Shown here piece after piece: positions 54,297-63,278 of a DNA stretch of 64,000 nt. A program made the translations under genes and the position numbers. The DNA is from Desulforhabdus sp. TSK (lineage in GTDB: Bacteria > Desulfobacterota > Syntrophobacteria > Syntrophobacterales > Syntrophobacteraceae): contig NZ_BQXM01000028.1 of the NCBI RefSeq assembly GCF_022836495.1, forward strand, positions 1 through 64,000, in the 5' to 3' direction. Below the pieces are notes generated by a model, which made no database searches, was not told the origin of the DNA, and was given only the letters and a program-made list of their open reading frames with translations. Numbering within the stretch: the first letter of the stretch is position 1; each line of letters starts with the position of its first letter.

Positions 54297-55599
54297 CCTC
54301 CACGGGCGGCTGGACCGGCCTGGCGAGAATGGACACAACGGCGTGATGTGCCACCTTCTCGATTTCCACCTCTACTCCCTCGATGGTCACCTTCTGCCCT
54401 GGAGCGGGCACGGCCCCCAGGACCTCCATCACCAGTCCGCTGATGGTATCGCTCTCTCCCTCCCAGAGCACACCGAGCCACGGCGATGCCACATCCAGCC
54501 GCATGAGTCCGGGTAGTCGCACCCTCCCGTCAGGGAGTCGCTCGGGCTGGGGGTGGTCCCTCTTGAATTCGTCGGCAACCTCACCGAGCATCTCCGACAG
54601 AACGTCTTCCAGGGTCACAAGCCCTTCCGTTCCCCCGAATTCATCCACCACCATGGCCTGATGGCTGCGTCGCTGCCGCAGCAGGTTGAGCAGAGAATCC
54701 GCCGTCACGTTTTCGGGGACACTCATGACGGGACGCATGACTTCGGTGATGGAGCCGATGGCCCCCTTTTCGATGTAGCGGATCACCACCTCCTTCACAT
54801 GGACAATGCCGATGACATTGTCCACCGACCCCCGGTAGACGGGCAAATGGCTGTATGGGCTGTCCGCAATCCGGCGCAGGATCTCTTCCAGGGGAGCCTC
54901 CACATCGATGGCCGACATGTACCGCCTGGAAACCATCAACTGGTGAGCCGGGCGCTTGCCCAGGTGGAGGGCTCGCTGCAGGCGCAGGTGCTCATCGGCC
55001 TCCAACACCCCCCCATCCCGGCTTTCGGCGAGGAGCATCTCGATCTCTTCAGGGGAATGGATGTGCCGATGGCCTCCATAAGGGACACCCAGCATTTTGA
55101 GAATTTTCAGGGCGCTGCCGTTGAGCATGGCGATGAGGCCGGAAAAAACGGTCACGGACCAGCGCATGGGGAAGAGAGTAGAGAGGGCCGACTGGGTGGA
55201 ATACTGGAGGGCGATGGACTTGGGAACCAGCTCCCCCAGAACGACCTGCAAAGCCGTCAGAACCATGAGTACCACCAGTGCGGAAACGGACTGCGCCGTC
55301 ACATCCTGCAGCCCGCCCCACTCTATGAGCACACTCACCAGGGGAGCGGTCAGAGCCCTCTGACCGTAGGCACCCAGAACAAGGCTCGAGAGCGTGATGC
55401 CGATCTGGCACGCAGCAATGTAGCGGTCCAGCCTGTGAGGGTCCTCCAGCCAGGGCAGGAAAAGCGCCGCCGAGTAGCTCCCCTCCTCCGCCATCTGGCG
55501 GATGCGGCTTTTGCGCACCCCCACGGCGGCAAATTCTCCCGCCACGTAGAGGGCGTTGATGAGAATCAGCAGTAAGATAACGACGCAGGCCGTAAACAT
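54283..55599 (-). CDS. CNNM/CorC (hemolysin-type) transporter, paralogue 2
   Basis: 438 residues, same layout as the downstream gene: DUF21 (VILLLILINALYVAGEFAAVGVRKSRIRQ), CBS pair (LMVSRRYMSAIDVEAPLEEI; QAMVVDEFGGTEGLVTLEDVLSEMLGEV) and CorC_HlyC (DVASPWLGVLWEGESDTISGLVMEVLG). The two overlap at the stop/start, which suggests a heteromeric or co-regulated pair. Sequence identity between them is only moderate, so the duplication is not recent. Confidence 0.92.
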   Translation of the reverse strand: MFTACVVILLLILINALYVAGEFAAVGVRKSRIRQMAEEGSYSAALFLPWLEDPHRLDRYIAACQIGITLSSLVLGAYGQRALTAPLVSVLIEWGGLQDVTAQSVSALVVLMVLTALQVVLGELVPKSIALQYSTQSALSTLFPMRWSVTVFSGLIAMLNGSALKILKMLGVPYGGHRHIHSPEEIEMLLAESRDGGVLEADEHLRLQRALHLGKRPAHQLMVSRRYMSAIDVEAPLEEILRRIADSPYSHLPVYRGSVDNVIGIVHVKEVVIRYIEKGAIGSITEVMRPVMSVPENVTADSLLNLLRQRRSHQAMVVDEFGGTEGLVTLEDVLSEMLGEVADEFKRDHPQPERLPDGRVRLPGLMRLDVASPWLGVLWEGESDTISGLVMEVLGAVPAPGQKVTIEGVEVEIEKVAHHAVVSILARPVQPPVEDVGG

Positions 55600-55788
55600 G
55601 GCTGCGCGACCTCCCCGTACTCAAGAATCGGCACGATATCCTCGTATCCTCAGGCGTATCCGAAATGGGTTGTCACGATGCAGAGCTATTCCTGCACTGA
55701 TAGCACGACGGGAAATTCTCAGCAAGGATTACCCTTGGCTCCGCCAGGGCAATCGCACGAAATAGCCGGTGACATGAGGGAAAAAGCA

Positions 55789-55931
55789 ATATACTCAAAC
55801 GGATGAGATCCTGACTTATTGATGATCCTGTAGGAGCGGCTTCCAGCCGCGATAAAAATAGCCGCCTCCCAATAGAATCGCGGCTGGAAGCCGCTCCTAC
55901 AAAAGTCAAGATCTTAACCGTTCATAATTTA
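55789..55931. repeat. Palindromic element family 1, copy R8 (full length)
   Basis: Outer arms ATATACTCAAACGGATGAGA and the complement of the arm ending CTTAACCGTTCATAATTT enclose the GGAGCGGCTTCCAGCCGCGA palindrome. It is the clearest full copy, about 143 bp. Confidence 0.82.
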
Positions 55932-55966
55932 AATGGGCTCCGACAAAGGAATGGATTGAAAACAGC

Positions 55967-56248
55967 TCATCCGAACTTGTGCCGGACGCCGTATCCCCCT
56001 TTGGGAAAACGCCATCCGATGTTGAAGTGAGGGCAGCCGATGCGGCAGGATCCGCATTCCAGGCATCCCTCATAGCCGATGCTGATGCGGTCCTTCTCCA
56101 GCTTGTACACCTGCGCGGGGCAGATATACAGGCAGGGCTGGTCCACACATTTCTCCATGCAGACACTGCCGTCCACCAGCCGCAGGTGAGATTCCTCATC
56201 CACGCGAAACCGATCGAGAAAAAGCTTGTCTTCAATCTTGACGCTCAT
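55967..56248 (-). CDS. fixX: FixX-like ferredoxin
   Basis: 93 residues from the ATG at 56248, overlapping the fixC stop (ATGA). Cysteine pattern CVDQPCLYICP ... CLECGSCRIGCP is typical of FixX/EtfQO ferredoxins. It passes electrons between FixC flavin and quinone or another acceptor. Last gene of the fixABCX operon. Confidence 0.94.
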   Translation of the reverse strand: MSVKIEDKLFLDRFRVDEESHLRLVDGSVCMEKCVDQPCLYICPAQVYKLEKDRISIGYEGCLECGSCRIGCPHFNIGWRFPKGGYGVRHKFG

Positions 56249-57549
56249 CGCACACTCCTCCATGCTTCCCAGGCAAGCCGCAGCAATTGCATGAGGGGCA
56301 TCCGGCTCCGGATGGCCTTCCAGATGGTGCCCTGCTTCGTTTTCTTGGGCACCCCGTTGACCGTAAGCATCTCCCTGGCAGCAAAGCCCGCCAGGCTTGG
56401 GAGCGATGAAAAGAGCTCCGGGTGATTTTCCATGAAGGCGGGAAAGCGCCGGTATTTTTTCAAATCCTGGAGCACATAGGATTCCTGAAGCCGCTCGACG
56501 TATCCGTTCAGCCCGCGTGCACTGCAATCTCCCCGGTTCAGAGCGTCCAGGATGGCTTCGGCAGCAAAACGCCCGGAAGTCATGGCAAGGTTGGAGCCTT
56601 CCCGATGGAGGGCATTGAAGAGCATGGCCGAATCTCCGGCCAGGAGGAAGCCGTCGCCGCAGAGTCGAGGCACAGTGTCGTAGCCTCCTTCGGGAAGCCA
56701 GTGGGCAAGGTATTCCTTAGACTTCCCTTCCCTGATGAGGGGAGCCACCAGGGGATGCTCCTTCAGCTCCTCCAGCATTTCATAGGGACGGGCTTTGTGT
56801 TTGGCAAAGTCGGCGAGGTTCGCCCCGATGCCCAGGGAAATGGAACGCCGATTCGTGTAGAGGAAAGCGACGCCGTTCATGCCCCGGGTGATTTCTCCCA
56901 GGATTTCCGTCGTGACGCCCTGTTCCGATTCCACATTGAAACGGGCATTGATGACTTCTTCGGGGAGCTCGATGAGCTCCTTCACGGCCAAGGCGACGTG
57001 CTCGGGTTTGGGCTCCGGGCGAAGCCCCGTCCTGCGGGCCAGGGGGGAGTTGATCCCATCGGCCAGAAGCACAACCTTTGCCGCCAATTCCCCCTGGGGA
57101 CGGTCCACCCGGACCCCTGTCACCCTCCCCCTCCCGTCCCGGAGGAGGTCCGTGACCACCGTGGCGCAGACGACCAATGCACCTTTGGACCGGGCCTGCT
57201 CGGCAAACCACCGGTCGAATTTCGCCCGCCCAACGGTGAAGACATTTTGCTGCAGTTTGTCAGCGAAAGCCCTGTCCCGGTACGAAAGATTATAGCCGCC
57301 GTCCCTGGACAGGTACCAGAGGCGCGTCTCGAGGATGTACCGCTCCACGGGGCATTTCCGTTCCAGGTAGTCGGGCAGGACCTGGGCCAGGTCATGGCCG
57401 TAGAGCACCCCCCCGAACATATTCTTGGACCCGGGATATTCTCCCCGTTCAAAAACGATGGTCTTTACGCCCTTTTCCGCCAGAAGGCACGCCGCCGAAA
57501 TCCCGGCCGGCCCTGCCCCGACGATGGCCACATCAAATGTTTCACTCAT
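56245..57549 (-). CDS. fixC: FixC electron-transfer flavoprotein:quinone oxidoreductase
   Basis: 434 residues. FAD-binding start FDVAIVGAGPAGISAACLLAEKG, then FERGEYPGSKNMFGGVLYGHDL and the LCGDGFLLAGDSAMLFNALHREGSNLAMTSGR region near residue 300, as in FixC/EtfQO. It takes electrons from the FixAB flavoprotein into the quinone pool; in bifurcating FixABCX complexes the low-potential arm reduces ferredoxin. A family 3 repeat element lies between this gene and fixB. Confidence 0.95.
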   Translation of the reverse strand: MSETFDVAIVGAGPAGISAACLLAEKGVKTIVFERGEYPGSKNMFGGVLYGHDLAQVLPDYLERKCPVERYILETRLWYLSRDGGYNLSYRDRAFADKLQQNVFTVGRAKFDRWFAEQARSKGALVVCATVVTDLLRDGRGRVTGVRVDRPQGELAAKVVLLADGINSPLARRTGLRPEPKPEHVALAVKELIELPEEVINARFNVESEQGVTTEILGEITRGMNGVAFLYTNRRSISLGIGANLADFAKHKARPYEMLEELKEHPLVAPLIREGKSKEYLAHWLPEGGYDTVPRLCGDGFLLAGDSAMLFNALHREGSNLAMTSGRFAAEAILDALNRGDCSARGLNGYVERLQESYVLQDLKKYRRFPAFMENHPELFSSLPSLAGFAAREMLTVNGVPKKTKQGTIWKAIRSRMPLMQLLRLAWEAWRSVR

Positions 57550-57610
57550 GCTGGAACCCCTTCGTCCGAAAAACGCTCAGAGCGCTCGCTGCAAAGGAAC
57601 CGTCAGGCAT

Positions 57611-57716
57611 GTTGACTCAACCCACTTTCGTCATTCCGGCGAAAGCCGGAATCCAGGAAAATAAAGGCTTTTTGGACCCCGGTTTTCACCGGGGTGACGA
57701 CAAGTCAACGATATTG
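57611..57716. repeat. Palindromic element family 3, copy 2 (with 11-bp duplication)
   Basis: ATTCCGGCGAAAGCCGGAAT and CCCCGGTTTTCACCGGGG hairpins in the reverse order of copy 1. Flanked by CCGTCAGGCAT at 57600-57610 and 57717-57727, an 11-bp duplication. The right copy of this duplication includes the fixB stop codon. It widens the fixB-fixC gap to 170 bases inside an otherwise tight operon. Confidence 0.8.
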
Positions 57717-57719
57717 CCG

Positions 57720-59003
57720 TCAGGCATCGGCCGCACCGGCCCGGCCCATGCGGACTTTCAACTGCCGGATCAACTCCGGCACGACCTCCGCATAGTTTCC
57801 CACAATCCCCACGTCCGCCACACGGAAGATGGGTGCTTTGGGATCGGCATTGATGGCGACTATTTTTTCGGCTCCCTGGATGGCCACCAGGTGCTGGATG
57901 GCCCCGGAAACACCGATGGCGATGTAGAGCTTCGGCGCAACGGTTTTTCCCGTCTGGCCCACCTGCCGTTCGTAGGGCATGAGGCCGGCTTCCACCACCG
58001 GGCGGGAACAGGCAAGGGTCCCTCCCACCAACTGGGCCAGCTCCTCCATCAACTGGAAGGCCGCGGGATCGCAGGCGCCTCTCCCCGCCACCACCAGGGC
58101 CGACGACCGAACAATGTCCACTGCCCCCGCCACGGCGGCATCGCGGATGAATTCCACCACGACGGGCAGCTCTCCTTCGGGGGGCGTCCATGGGTGATGC
58201 CGGATTTCGCCGGTTCTGCCGGGATCGCGCTCGGGTATTTTCATGACCATGGGCCGGACCGTGCTCATCTGGGGCCGACGCTTTTCGCAGAATATGGTGG
58301 CCATGATGTTGCCGCCGAAGGTCGGCCGGGTCATGAGGAGGAGCCGCGTCTTTTCCTCGACGGCGAGCCCCGTGCAATCGGCGGTAAGGCCCGTCTGGAG
58401 GCGTGTGGCGACGATTCCCGCCAGGTCCCGCCCGAGGTGCGTGGCCCCGATGAGGAGGATTTCCGGCCGGAGCGACTGGCACAAATCCGAGAGCGCTTTA
58501 CCGTAGACCCCCGAAAGGTAATGTTCGAAGATGGGAGCATCGATGACATGGACTTCGTCGCAGCCATAGGCCAGGGCATCCTTTGCGACGGATTCCACAC
58601 CGTGCCCCATCAGAAAGCCCATGACCCTGGTCTTGAGAGCACCCGCCAATTCGCACCCTTTGCCGACCAGTTCCCAGGAGACCTGGGCGCCGGCGCCGTC
58701 CGCCACTTCGATGAAGACCGCAACCCCTTCGAATCCGGCAGGCCCGGGTACCTCTTCCCCGCTCAGGCCTCGCTCTTCTTCGGTGAGCCGTTTCTTCTTC
58801 TTTTTTTCGAAACGCACAGCATCCACCGGGCAGCTCTCGAAGCACTTGCCGCACCCGATGCAGGCCTCGGGATCCACCTCTGCCACGCCCTCGGCATTCA
58901 ACTCGATGGCGCCCACGGGGCATTCGCCGATGCAGATCTGGCATGCGATGCACTTGTCCGAAATGATTTCGGCGACTTCAATTCCTTTGGAGTTCCTGGC
59001 CAT
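57720..59003 (-). CDS. fixB: FixB / electron-transfer flavoprotein alpha subunit with N-terminal ferredoxin
   Basis: 427 residues. The first ~70 residues carry two [4Fe-4S] motifs (CIACQICIGECPVG and CIGCGKCFESCPVD), followed by a Lys-rich linker and the ETF-alpha domain with the FAD-binding end (YIAIGVSGAIQHLVAIQGAEKIVAINADPKAPIF). The added ferredoxin suggests electrons pass between ETF flavins and a low-potential carrier, as in bifurcating or confurcating anaerobe complexes. Starts 6 bases after the fixA stop. Confidence 0.95.
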   Translation of the reverse strand: MARNSKGIEVAEIISDKCIACQICIGECPVGAIELNAEGVAEVDPEACIGCGKCFESCPVDAVRFEKKKKKRLTEEERGLSGEEVPGPAGFEGVAVFIEVADGAGAQVSWELVGKGCELAGALKTRVMGFLMGHGVESVAKDALAYGCDEVHVIDAPIFEHYLSGVYGKALSDLCQSLRPEILLIGATHLGRDLAGIVATRLQTGLTADCTGLAVEEKTRLLLMTRPTFGGNIMATIFCEKRRPQMSTVRPMVMKIPERDPGRTGEIRHHPWTPPEGELPVVVEFIRDAAVAGAVDIVRSSALVVAGRGACDPAAFQLMEELAQLVGGTLACSRPVVEAGLMPYERQVGQTGKTVAPKLYIAIGVSGAIQHLVAIQGAEKIVAINADPKAPIFRVADVGIVGNYAEVVPELIRQLKVRMGRAGAADA

Positions 59004-59009
59004 GGGGTC

Positions 59010-59846
59010 TCACGCCTCCCATTTTTTCAAGAGCTTCGATAAGAACCCTTTTTCATCCATGAGGACGTCCAGGCATTGTGAAACGGCCTTTTCCACCCCC
59101 TCCCCGGCATCGAACTTCGGTCCCCCTTCGCGGGCGGGAGGCGAAGAGATGGCCCTGACCCAGGTGGGGGAGCCCTTGATCCCCAGAAGCTCGGGGGATG
59201 CATCCATGGCCTGAGCATCCCACACCGTCACCGGCTCACGCAGAGACGCGATGAGAGACGGGAGCGGCGCTCGCCGCGGCTCAGCCAGTTCCAGCTCCAC
59301 AGTCAGCAATGCCGGCAGCGGTCCCCGGATGATTTCGACTCCGCCCGCCACACGCCGCTTCACCTGGACCTGCCCGTTTTCCAGGTCGAGGTCGTCCACC
59401 GCCACGACATAGGTGAACTGGGTCAACCCCAGCCGTGTGGCAATACCGGGTCCCGTCTGGGCCGTATCGCCGTCGATGGCCTGCTTTCCGCAAAGCACCA
59501 GGTCCACTGGGAGCTCACGCCCCAGCTTCTCTATGGCCTTGCTCAACGTGTAGCTCGTCGCCAGCGTATCGGCGCCGGCGAAGGCCCGATCGGAAAGGAG
59601 AACCACCGCATCGGCCCCCAGGGAAAAGGCTTCACGCAGGGACACCTCACCTTGAGGCGGCCCCATGCAGATGGCCGTGACTGTGCCGCCGTAGCGCTCC
59701 CTCAGGCGCACCGCCTCCTCCAGGGCCACCATGTCGTAAGGATTGGAAATGGATTCGACTCCGGCTCGGACGAGTGTATTGGTTTCAGGATCGATCTTGA
59801 CTTCGGCGGTATCCGGAACCTGTTTGATACAGCAGACTGAATGCAT
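59010..59846 (-). CDS. fixA: FixA / electron-transfer flavoprotein beta subunit
   Basis: 278 residues from the ATG at 59846, which gives the family start HSVCCIKQVPDTAEVKIDPETNTLVR; the frame is open ~97 codons further. ALEEAVRLRERYGG and VLCGKQAIDGDTAQTGPGIATRLG bind nucleotide/FAD. First gene of the fixABCX operon. In syntrophs such clusters link acyl-CoA or NADH oxidation to quinone and ferredoxin; the electron donor here is not evident. Confidence 0.95.
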   Translation of the reverse strand: MHSVCCIKQVPDTAEVKIDPETNTLVRAGVESISNPYDMVALEEAVRLRERYGGTVTAICMGPPQGEVSLREAFSLGADAVVLLSDRAFAGADTLATSYTLSKAIEKLGRELPVDLVLCGKQAIDGDTAQTGPGIATRLGLTQFTYVVAVDDLDLENGQVQVKRRVAGGVEIIRGPLPALLTVELELAEPRRAPLPSLIASLREPVTVWDAQAMDASPELLGIKGSPTWVRAISSPPAREGGPKFDAGEGVEKAVSQCLDVLMDEKGFLSKLLKKWEA

Positions 59847-59890
59847 TCCTCCGTCCTCGATGTGATGGTATAAATAAGCGGCCATTTCTT

Positions 59891-59967
59891 TGCAGGAAAG
59901 GCTCCAGCCGAGGCAGGAACAAATCACCGCAGCCTTTGTCGCGGCAGGATGCCGCTCCTGCAAAAGC
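59891..59967. repeat. Palindromic element family 1, degenerate copy R9
   Basis: Right arm GTCGCGGCAGGATGCCGCTC is intact (variant core as in R6). The left arm TGCAGGAAAGGCTCCAGCCG is mutated. It lies in the fixA upstream region. Confidence 0.65.
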
Positions 59968-60141
59968 ATGAAGATAAATGGCTGTGACAATGCGACCGTC
60001 GGCACTTGGCGGGCATGTTTCCTGCCTGACGCCCAAAATGGGATGGAAAGAGCTGGAGAGGAATTTGCAGTCGAGGTGAGCTTGAGGAAAAATTCTACTT
60101 GAATTCGTGGAAGAGAAGAAAAAGGAAGATCCGACAACCCT

Positions 60142-60378
60142 TCATGAAGAAACGATGACCGCCTTGATGTGAGTCATCCCCAGCCGCCGACAGGCGCGCC
60201 AGCGCTTTTCGCCGTCCATGATCCGGAAAGATTCTCCGACAAAAGAGATCTCCACCGGCTCCAACTGCCCACGCTGCCGGATGCTTTGCTCGAGGTCTTC
60301 AATGGACTCCTCCAAACAGACGACCCGACGGTTGGGATGGATCTTCCTGACCTCGATGGACCTGATCTCCCGCTCCAT
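60142..60378 (-). CDS. Small ParB/Sulfiredoxin-like domain protein
   Basis: 78 residues from the ATG at 60378 with AAGGAGG upstream. IEVRKIHPNRRVVCLEESIEDLEQSIRQRGQLEPVEI and FRIMDGEKRWRACRRLGMTHIKAVIV are the ParB N-terminal (CTP-binding-type) motif set, with GEKRWRA for the usual GERRWRA. The helix-turn-helix and dimerisation parts of ParB are absent, so it is not a normal partition protein. It follows a MinD-type ATPase gene after 107 bases, which makes a functional pairing possible. Confidence 0.85.
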   Translation of the reverse strand: MEREIRSIEVRKIHPNRRVVCLEESIEDLEQSIRQRGQLEPVEISFVGESFRIMDGEKRWRACRRLGMTHIKAVIVSS

Positions 60379-60485
60379 GGCTTCCTCCTTTGCTTTTCCA
60401 GAAGTATCTACCCGACAACGGGTTATCCGGCAAGCCCCCACCGGCAAATTCATTGCCCCCCCTGCCGCAGGCGCCATGCGACGGA

Positions 60486-61250
60486 TCATTCCCTCTTGAA
60501 GCGACGAATCCGTTCCGCCAGTTCCACCACCGCCTCCGCGGCTTTGCTTCGGGGAGCGCCTTTCACGAAAGGCAACTGCTCCTGCACGGCTTTCAAAACA
60601 ACGTTGTCCCTGGGTACGCATCCCAGGTACTGCGGCTGGATGCCCAAAAACTGCTCGGCCACCCTGGCGATGGCATCAAAGGTCTGCTGCCCTTCCTGAG
60701 GGGTGGCGACGGAGTTCAGGATGAGAAAAAACCGCTTGCGCCCGTACTCCCTGGAAAGGATCTTGATGAGGGCGTAGGCATCCGTAATGGAGGTGGGATC
60801 GGAAGTGACAACCACCCCGTTGTGGGTCGCGAAGGTATTGAGCCAGAGGACGGAAGAGCCAATTCCGGCGGCCGTGTCCAGGAGAACATAGTCGAAATGG
60901 CCTACGATGGAGCTGAGAATGTTTCCCAGGAGCACGTGCTCCGCAGGCCCCAGGTCCACCATTTCCGGCACCCCTGAGCTCGCCGGAAGGACTCCCAGGT
61001 TCGGCTCCACGAAGATTACCGCCTTCATGGGGTCCTCGCCGCGCTCCAGCACATCCCGAATGGTCTTGTGAGCAGTGAACCGCAGCAGGACATCCACATT
61101 GGCAAGGGCCATGTCTCCGTCCACCACCAGCACCTGCGAGCCCTTCTGAGCCAGTGCACAGGCCAGGTTCACCGTCAGACTGGTCTTTCCCACACCGCCT
61201 TTGCCGCTGCTCAGGGATAGGATAACGGGAGTTTTCGATTCTTTCGCCAT
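60486..61250 (-). CDS. MinD/ParA-family ATPase (FlhG-like)
   Basis: 254 residues. Deviant Walker A SSGKGGVGKTSLTVNLACALA, then VLVVDGDMALANVDVLL (Walker A' region) and DYVLLDTAAGIGSSVLWLN. This layout and the VTSDPTSITDAYALIKIL segment resemble FlhG/YlxH proteins that position flagella or other polar structures. No amphipathic membrane-targeting tail is obvious; the end is LAERIRRFKRE. No flagellar genes are in the window, so the cargo is unknown. Confidence 0.9.
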   Translation of the reverse strand: MAKESKTPVILSLSSGKGGVGKTSLTVNLACALAQKGSQVLVVDGDMALANVDVLLRFTAHKTIRDVLERGEDPMKAVIFVEPNLGVLPASSGVPEMVDLGPAEHVLLGNILSSIVGHFDYVLLDTAAGIGSSVLWLNTFATHNGVVVTSDPTSITDAYALIKILSREYGRKRFFLILNSVATPQEGQQTFDAIARVAEQFLGIQPQYLGCVPRDNVVLKAVQEQLPFVKGAPRSKAAEAVVELAERIRRFKRE

Positions 61251-61319
61251 AGGGCTCCGACCTGTCTTGATTGCCTTTCTCCCCGTTTGGGCTTAGAAAG
61301 TCTTCCGATTCCTTAGACC

Positions 61320-62045
61320 CTACAGCTTCGGCCACCGGGTGATGAAGAGCGCCACACGTTCTTCGGGAAGGACTTCCGTTTCGCCCCCGGCGGATGAATC
61401 CTCCATGGAACGTACACAATTGCGCCCTTCCGCCTTGGCCTGGTGCAGGTACTTGTCGGCGCGTTTGAGAAACTCATCGGCACTGAAAGTATCCGTCGCC
61501 TTGTACACTTCCACTCCGAAGCTCGCCGTCAATCGAATTTCCTCGCCCTCCTCCACGAGCGGAGTATTGGCCAGGGAAGTTCGCAGCCGATGGGCCGCAA
61601 GGACCGCCTGTTTCAAGGAGGTGGCAGGCAAAATGAGGGTAAATTCTTCGCCGCCGTAGCGACAGAGGATATCCGTGATCCGTATCCCGTTGCGCCAGAT
61701 TCTGCCGACCCAGCGCAGGGCGGCATTCCCCACCTGGTGGCCGTAGACGTCGTTGACCTTCTTGAAATGATCCAAATCGATCATGATGAGGGAAAGGGGA
61801 AACCCGGTTCGTCTCGTCCGTTCCATTTCACGTTGGAGTGAGACTTCAAGATGTTTGAAGTTGAAGAGCCCCGTCAAAGGATCACATTCGGTGAGTCTTG
61901 AAACGCGGTCGTACTCTTTCTTGAGCGTTTCGAGTTGTTCCTTCAGTCTCCTGATTTCAGCCACCACCGGGCAACCGGACTTGCCCTCGGGACACGAAAT
62001 CACAGCATCGTCGCGTTGATCCAAACCGAACCCTCCAGAATCCAA
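61320..62045 (-). CDS. GGDEF-domain diguanylate cyclase
   Basis: 241 residues. A short Cys-containing N-terminus (VISCPEGKSGC) and a coiled coil (EIRRLKEQLETLKKEYDRVSRL) lead to the GGDEF domain: DPLTGLFNFKHLE, MIDLDHFKKVNDVYGH and the active site RYGGEEFTLILP (GGEEF). It should make cyclic di-GMP. No I-site RxxD is clearly placed before GGEEF. Located next to the MinD-type gene, 69 bases upstream on the same strand. Confidence 0.94.
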   Translation of the reverse strand: MDSGGFGLDQRDDAVISCPEGKSGCPVVAEIRRLKEQLETLKKEYDRVSRLTECDPLTGLFNFKHLEVSLQREMERTRRTGFPLSLIMIDLDHFKKVNDVYGHQVGNAALRWVGRIWRNGIRITDILCRYGGEEFTLILPATSLKQAVLAAHRLRTSLANTPLVEEGEEIRLTASFGVEVYKATDTFSADEFLKRADKYLHQAKAEGRNCVRSMEDSSAGGETEVLPEERVALFITRWPKL

Positions 62046-62554
62046 TAGAGCGTCCAGGCTTCCAGGAGATCACCGTTCCATCCCGATCATACCCCACGGA
62101 ATCGGCCGTCACCCAACCAGCACCTTCACCACCCTCTCCCAACAATGTTGAACAAACCCTGTTGCAGTAGCAATTACAGCAGCCATGCTCAGGGCGCCCT
62201 TCAAGAATTGGTATAACCTCCCACCTTGTGATAAGTACATCAGTCTCGATGCTGTTGCAATAACATACACATTCTTTGACAGCCCGGTTTCACCTTCCCA
62301 TGGGATGGATGGAACTTCAACCTGAGAGGAAAGGAATCCAGCTCACCTTCCATGTGGAAAAGCATCAACTGGAGATTCGGGTAGGGGATTTTGGATGCCG
62401 GGCCGATGTGGGAACGCTGAAGCCTCGGCAATTGGAAAATGCCCGGCCGGGGGGGGCTCGGACTTCATTTCATGCAGAACGCCATGGACCGGCTTTCGTA
62501 CGAAAGCCGGCCCGAGGGGGGCACACTGCTCCGGAGGGTCAAATTCAGGAAAAA
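62046..62554. other. Gap without a supported gene
   Basis: About 500 bases between the GGDEF gene and a terminator. Frames on both strands exist (one of 108 codons on the plus strand), but none has a domain I recognise or a good ribosome site. The region also holds the upstream sequence of the GGDEF gene. Confidence 0.4.
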
Positions 62555-62580
62555 GCAAAAAGCCCCTTCCGAAGGGACTT
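62555..62580 (-). terminator. Intrinsic terminator of the glycine-zipper lipoprotein gene
   Basis: Minus strand AAGTCCCTTCGGAAGGGGCT followed by TTTTTGCTTTTT, 15-40 bases after the stop at 62596. Confidence 0.85.
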
Positions 62581-62595
62581 CATGCTGACACGCCA

Positions 62596-63039
62596 TCAGT
62601 AGGGATCGTATACCTCCACTTCCGTGTCGTACTCGCGCACGACCCTCCCGTCTCTCTCCACGATGGTACGCTCCCTGTAGCGCCGCGGCGCTCTTTCCTC
62701 CTCGTAATACTCTTCCTCGTAATAGCCTCTCGGGCGCTCGTAAGCACGAGGAGGAGGCGGTGGTGACGGCGGTGGAGCCCCGGCGGCACGGGCCGCCTCG
62801 TTCGCTTCGATGGCCGACCCTATGATGGCGCCTCCGGCCATACCGGACAGGCCGCCGAGAGCGGCCCCCATGGCATCGCCGGTGATGGCATACCCCATGG
62901 CCGTCCCAAAGGCACCCAGCCCAAAGGATGTCGTCGCAACCCGGTCGTAAGTGTAGGGAGAATAGGGAGATGCACAGCCGGACAGCGATGCCGCCAGCAG
63001 AACCAGGAGCATTCCTGTCGATAAAAGTTTCGGCCTCAT
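62596..63039 (-). CDS. Glycine-zipper lipoprotein
   Basis: 147 residues from the ATG at 63039 (GAGGG upstream). Lipobox LSGC at residue ~21 follows a hydrophobic signal. A glycine-zipper segment (GLGAFGTAMGYAITGDAMGAALGGLSGMAGGAIIGSAIE) spans ~45-85, then a Pro run and a highly charged Arg/Glu/Tyr tail. It resembles outer-membrane SlyB/YMGG-type proteins that support envelope integrity. The Pro-rich, Tyr-rich end is unusual. Confidence 0.85.
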   Translation of the reverse strand: MRPKLLSTGMLLVLLAASLSGCASPYSPYTYDRVATTSFGLGAFGTAMGYAITGDAMGAALGGLSGMAGGAIIGSAIEANEAARAAGAPPPSPPPPPRAYERPRGYYEEEYYEEERAPRRYRERTIVERDGRVVREYDTEVEVYDPY

Positions 63040-63278
63040 GTTTTTACCCTCATAGATACCGCTGCAGGCTTCATTGAAAAACGGGTGAGCGCAGAGCCTC
63101 ACTCGCACATCACATGTCAGACCAGATGATCAGTTAAGCAACAACGATGCCAATTCCTCATATACGCCCATGCGGTGGGGCGGAACGCCATGTTCCATCC
63201 CCTCGCTACCCCAGAGAGAGGCACTCGGTTACAAATCTTGCTCAGTCGATTACCATCCCTGAGCACCCAAGCGCCAAG

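Noticed and set aside
5870-59967. Family 1 palindromes as a CRISPR array
   Set aside because: Copies are kilobases apart, in both orientations, without regular spacers or cas genes.
62276-62602. 108-codon plus frame in the gap before the lipoprotein terminator
   Set aside because: It overlaps the terminator of the opposite gene and shows no domain or ribosome site.
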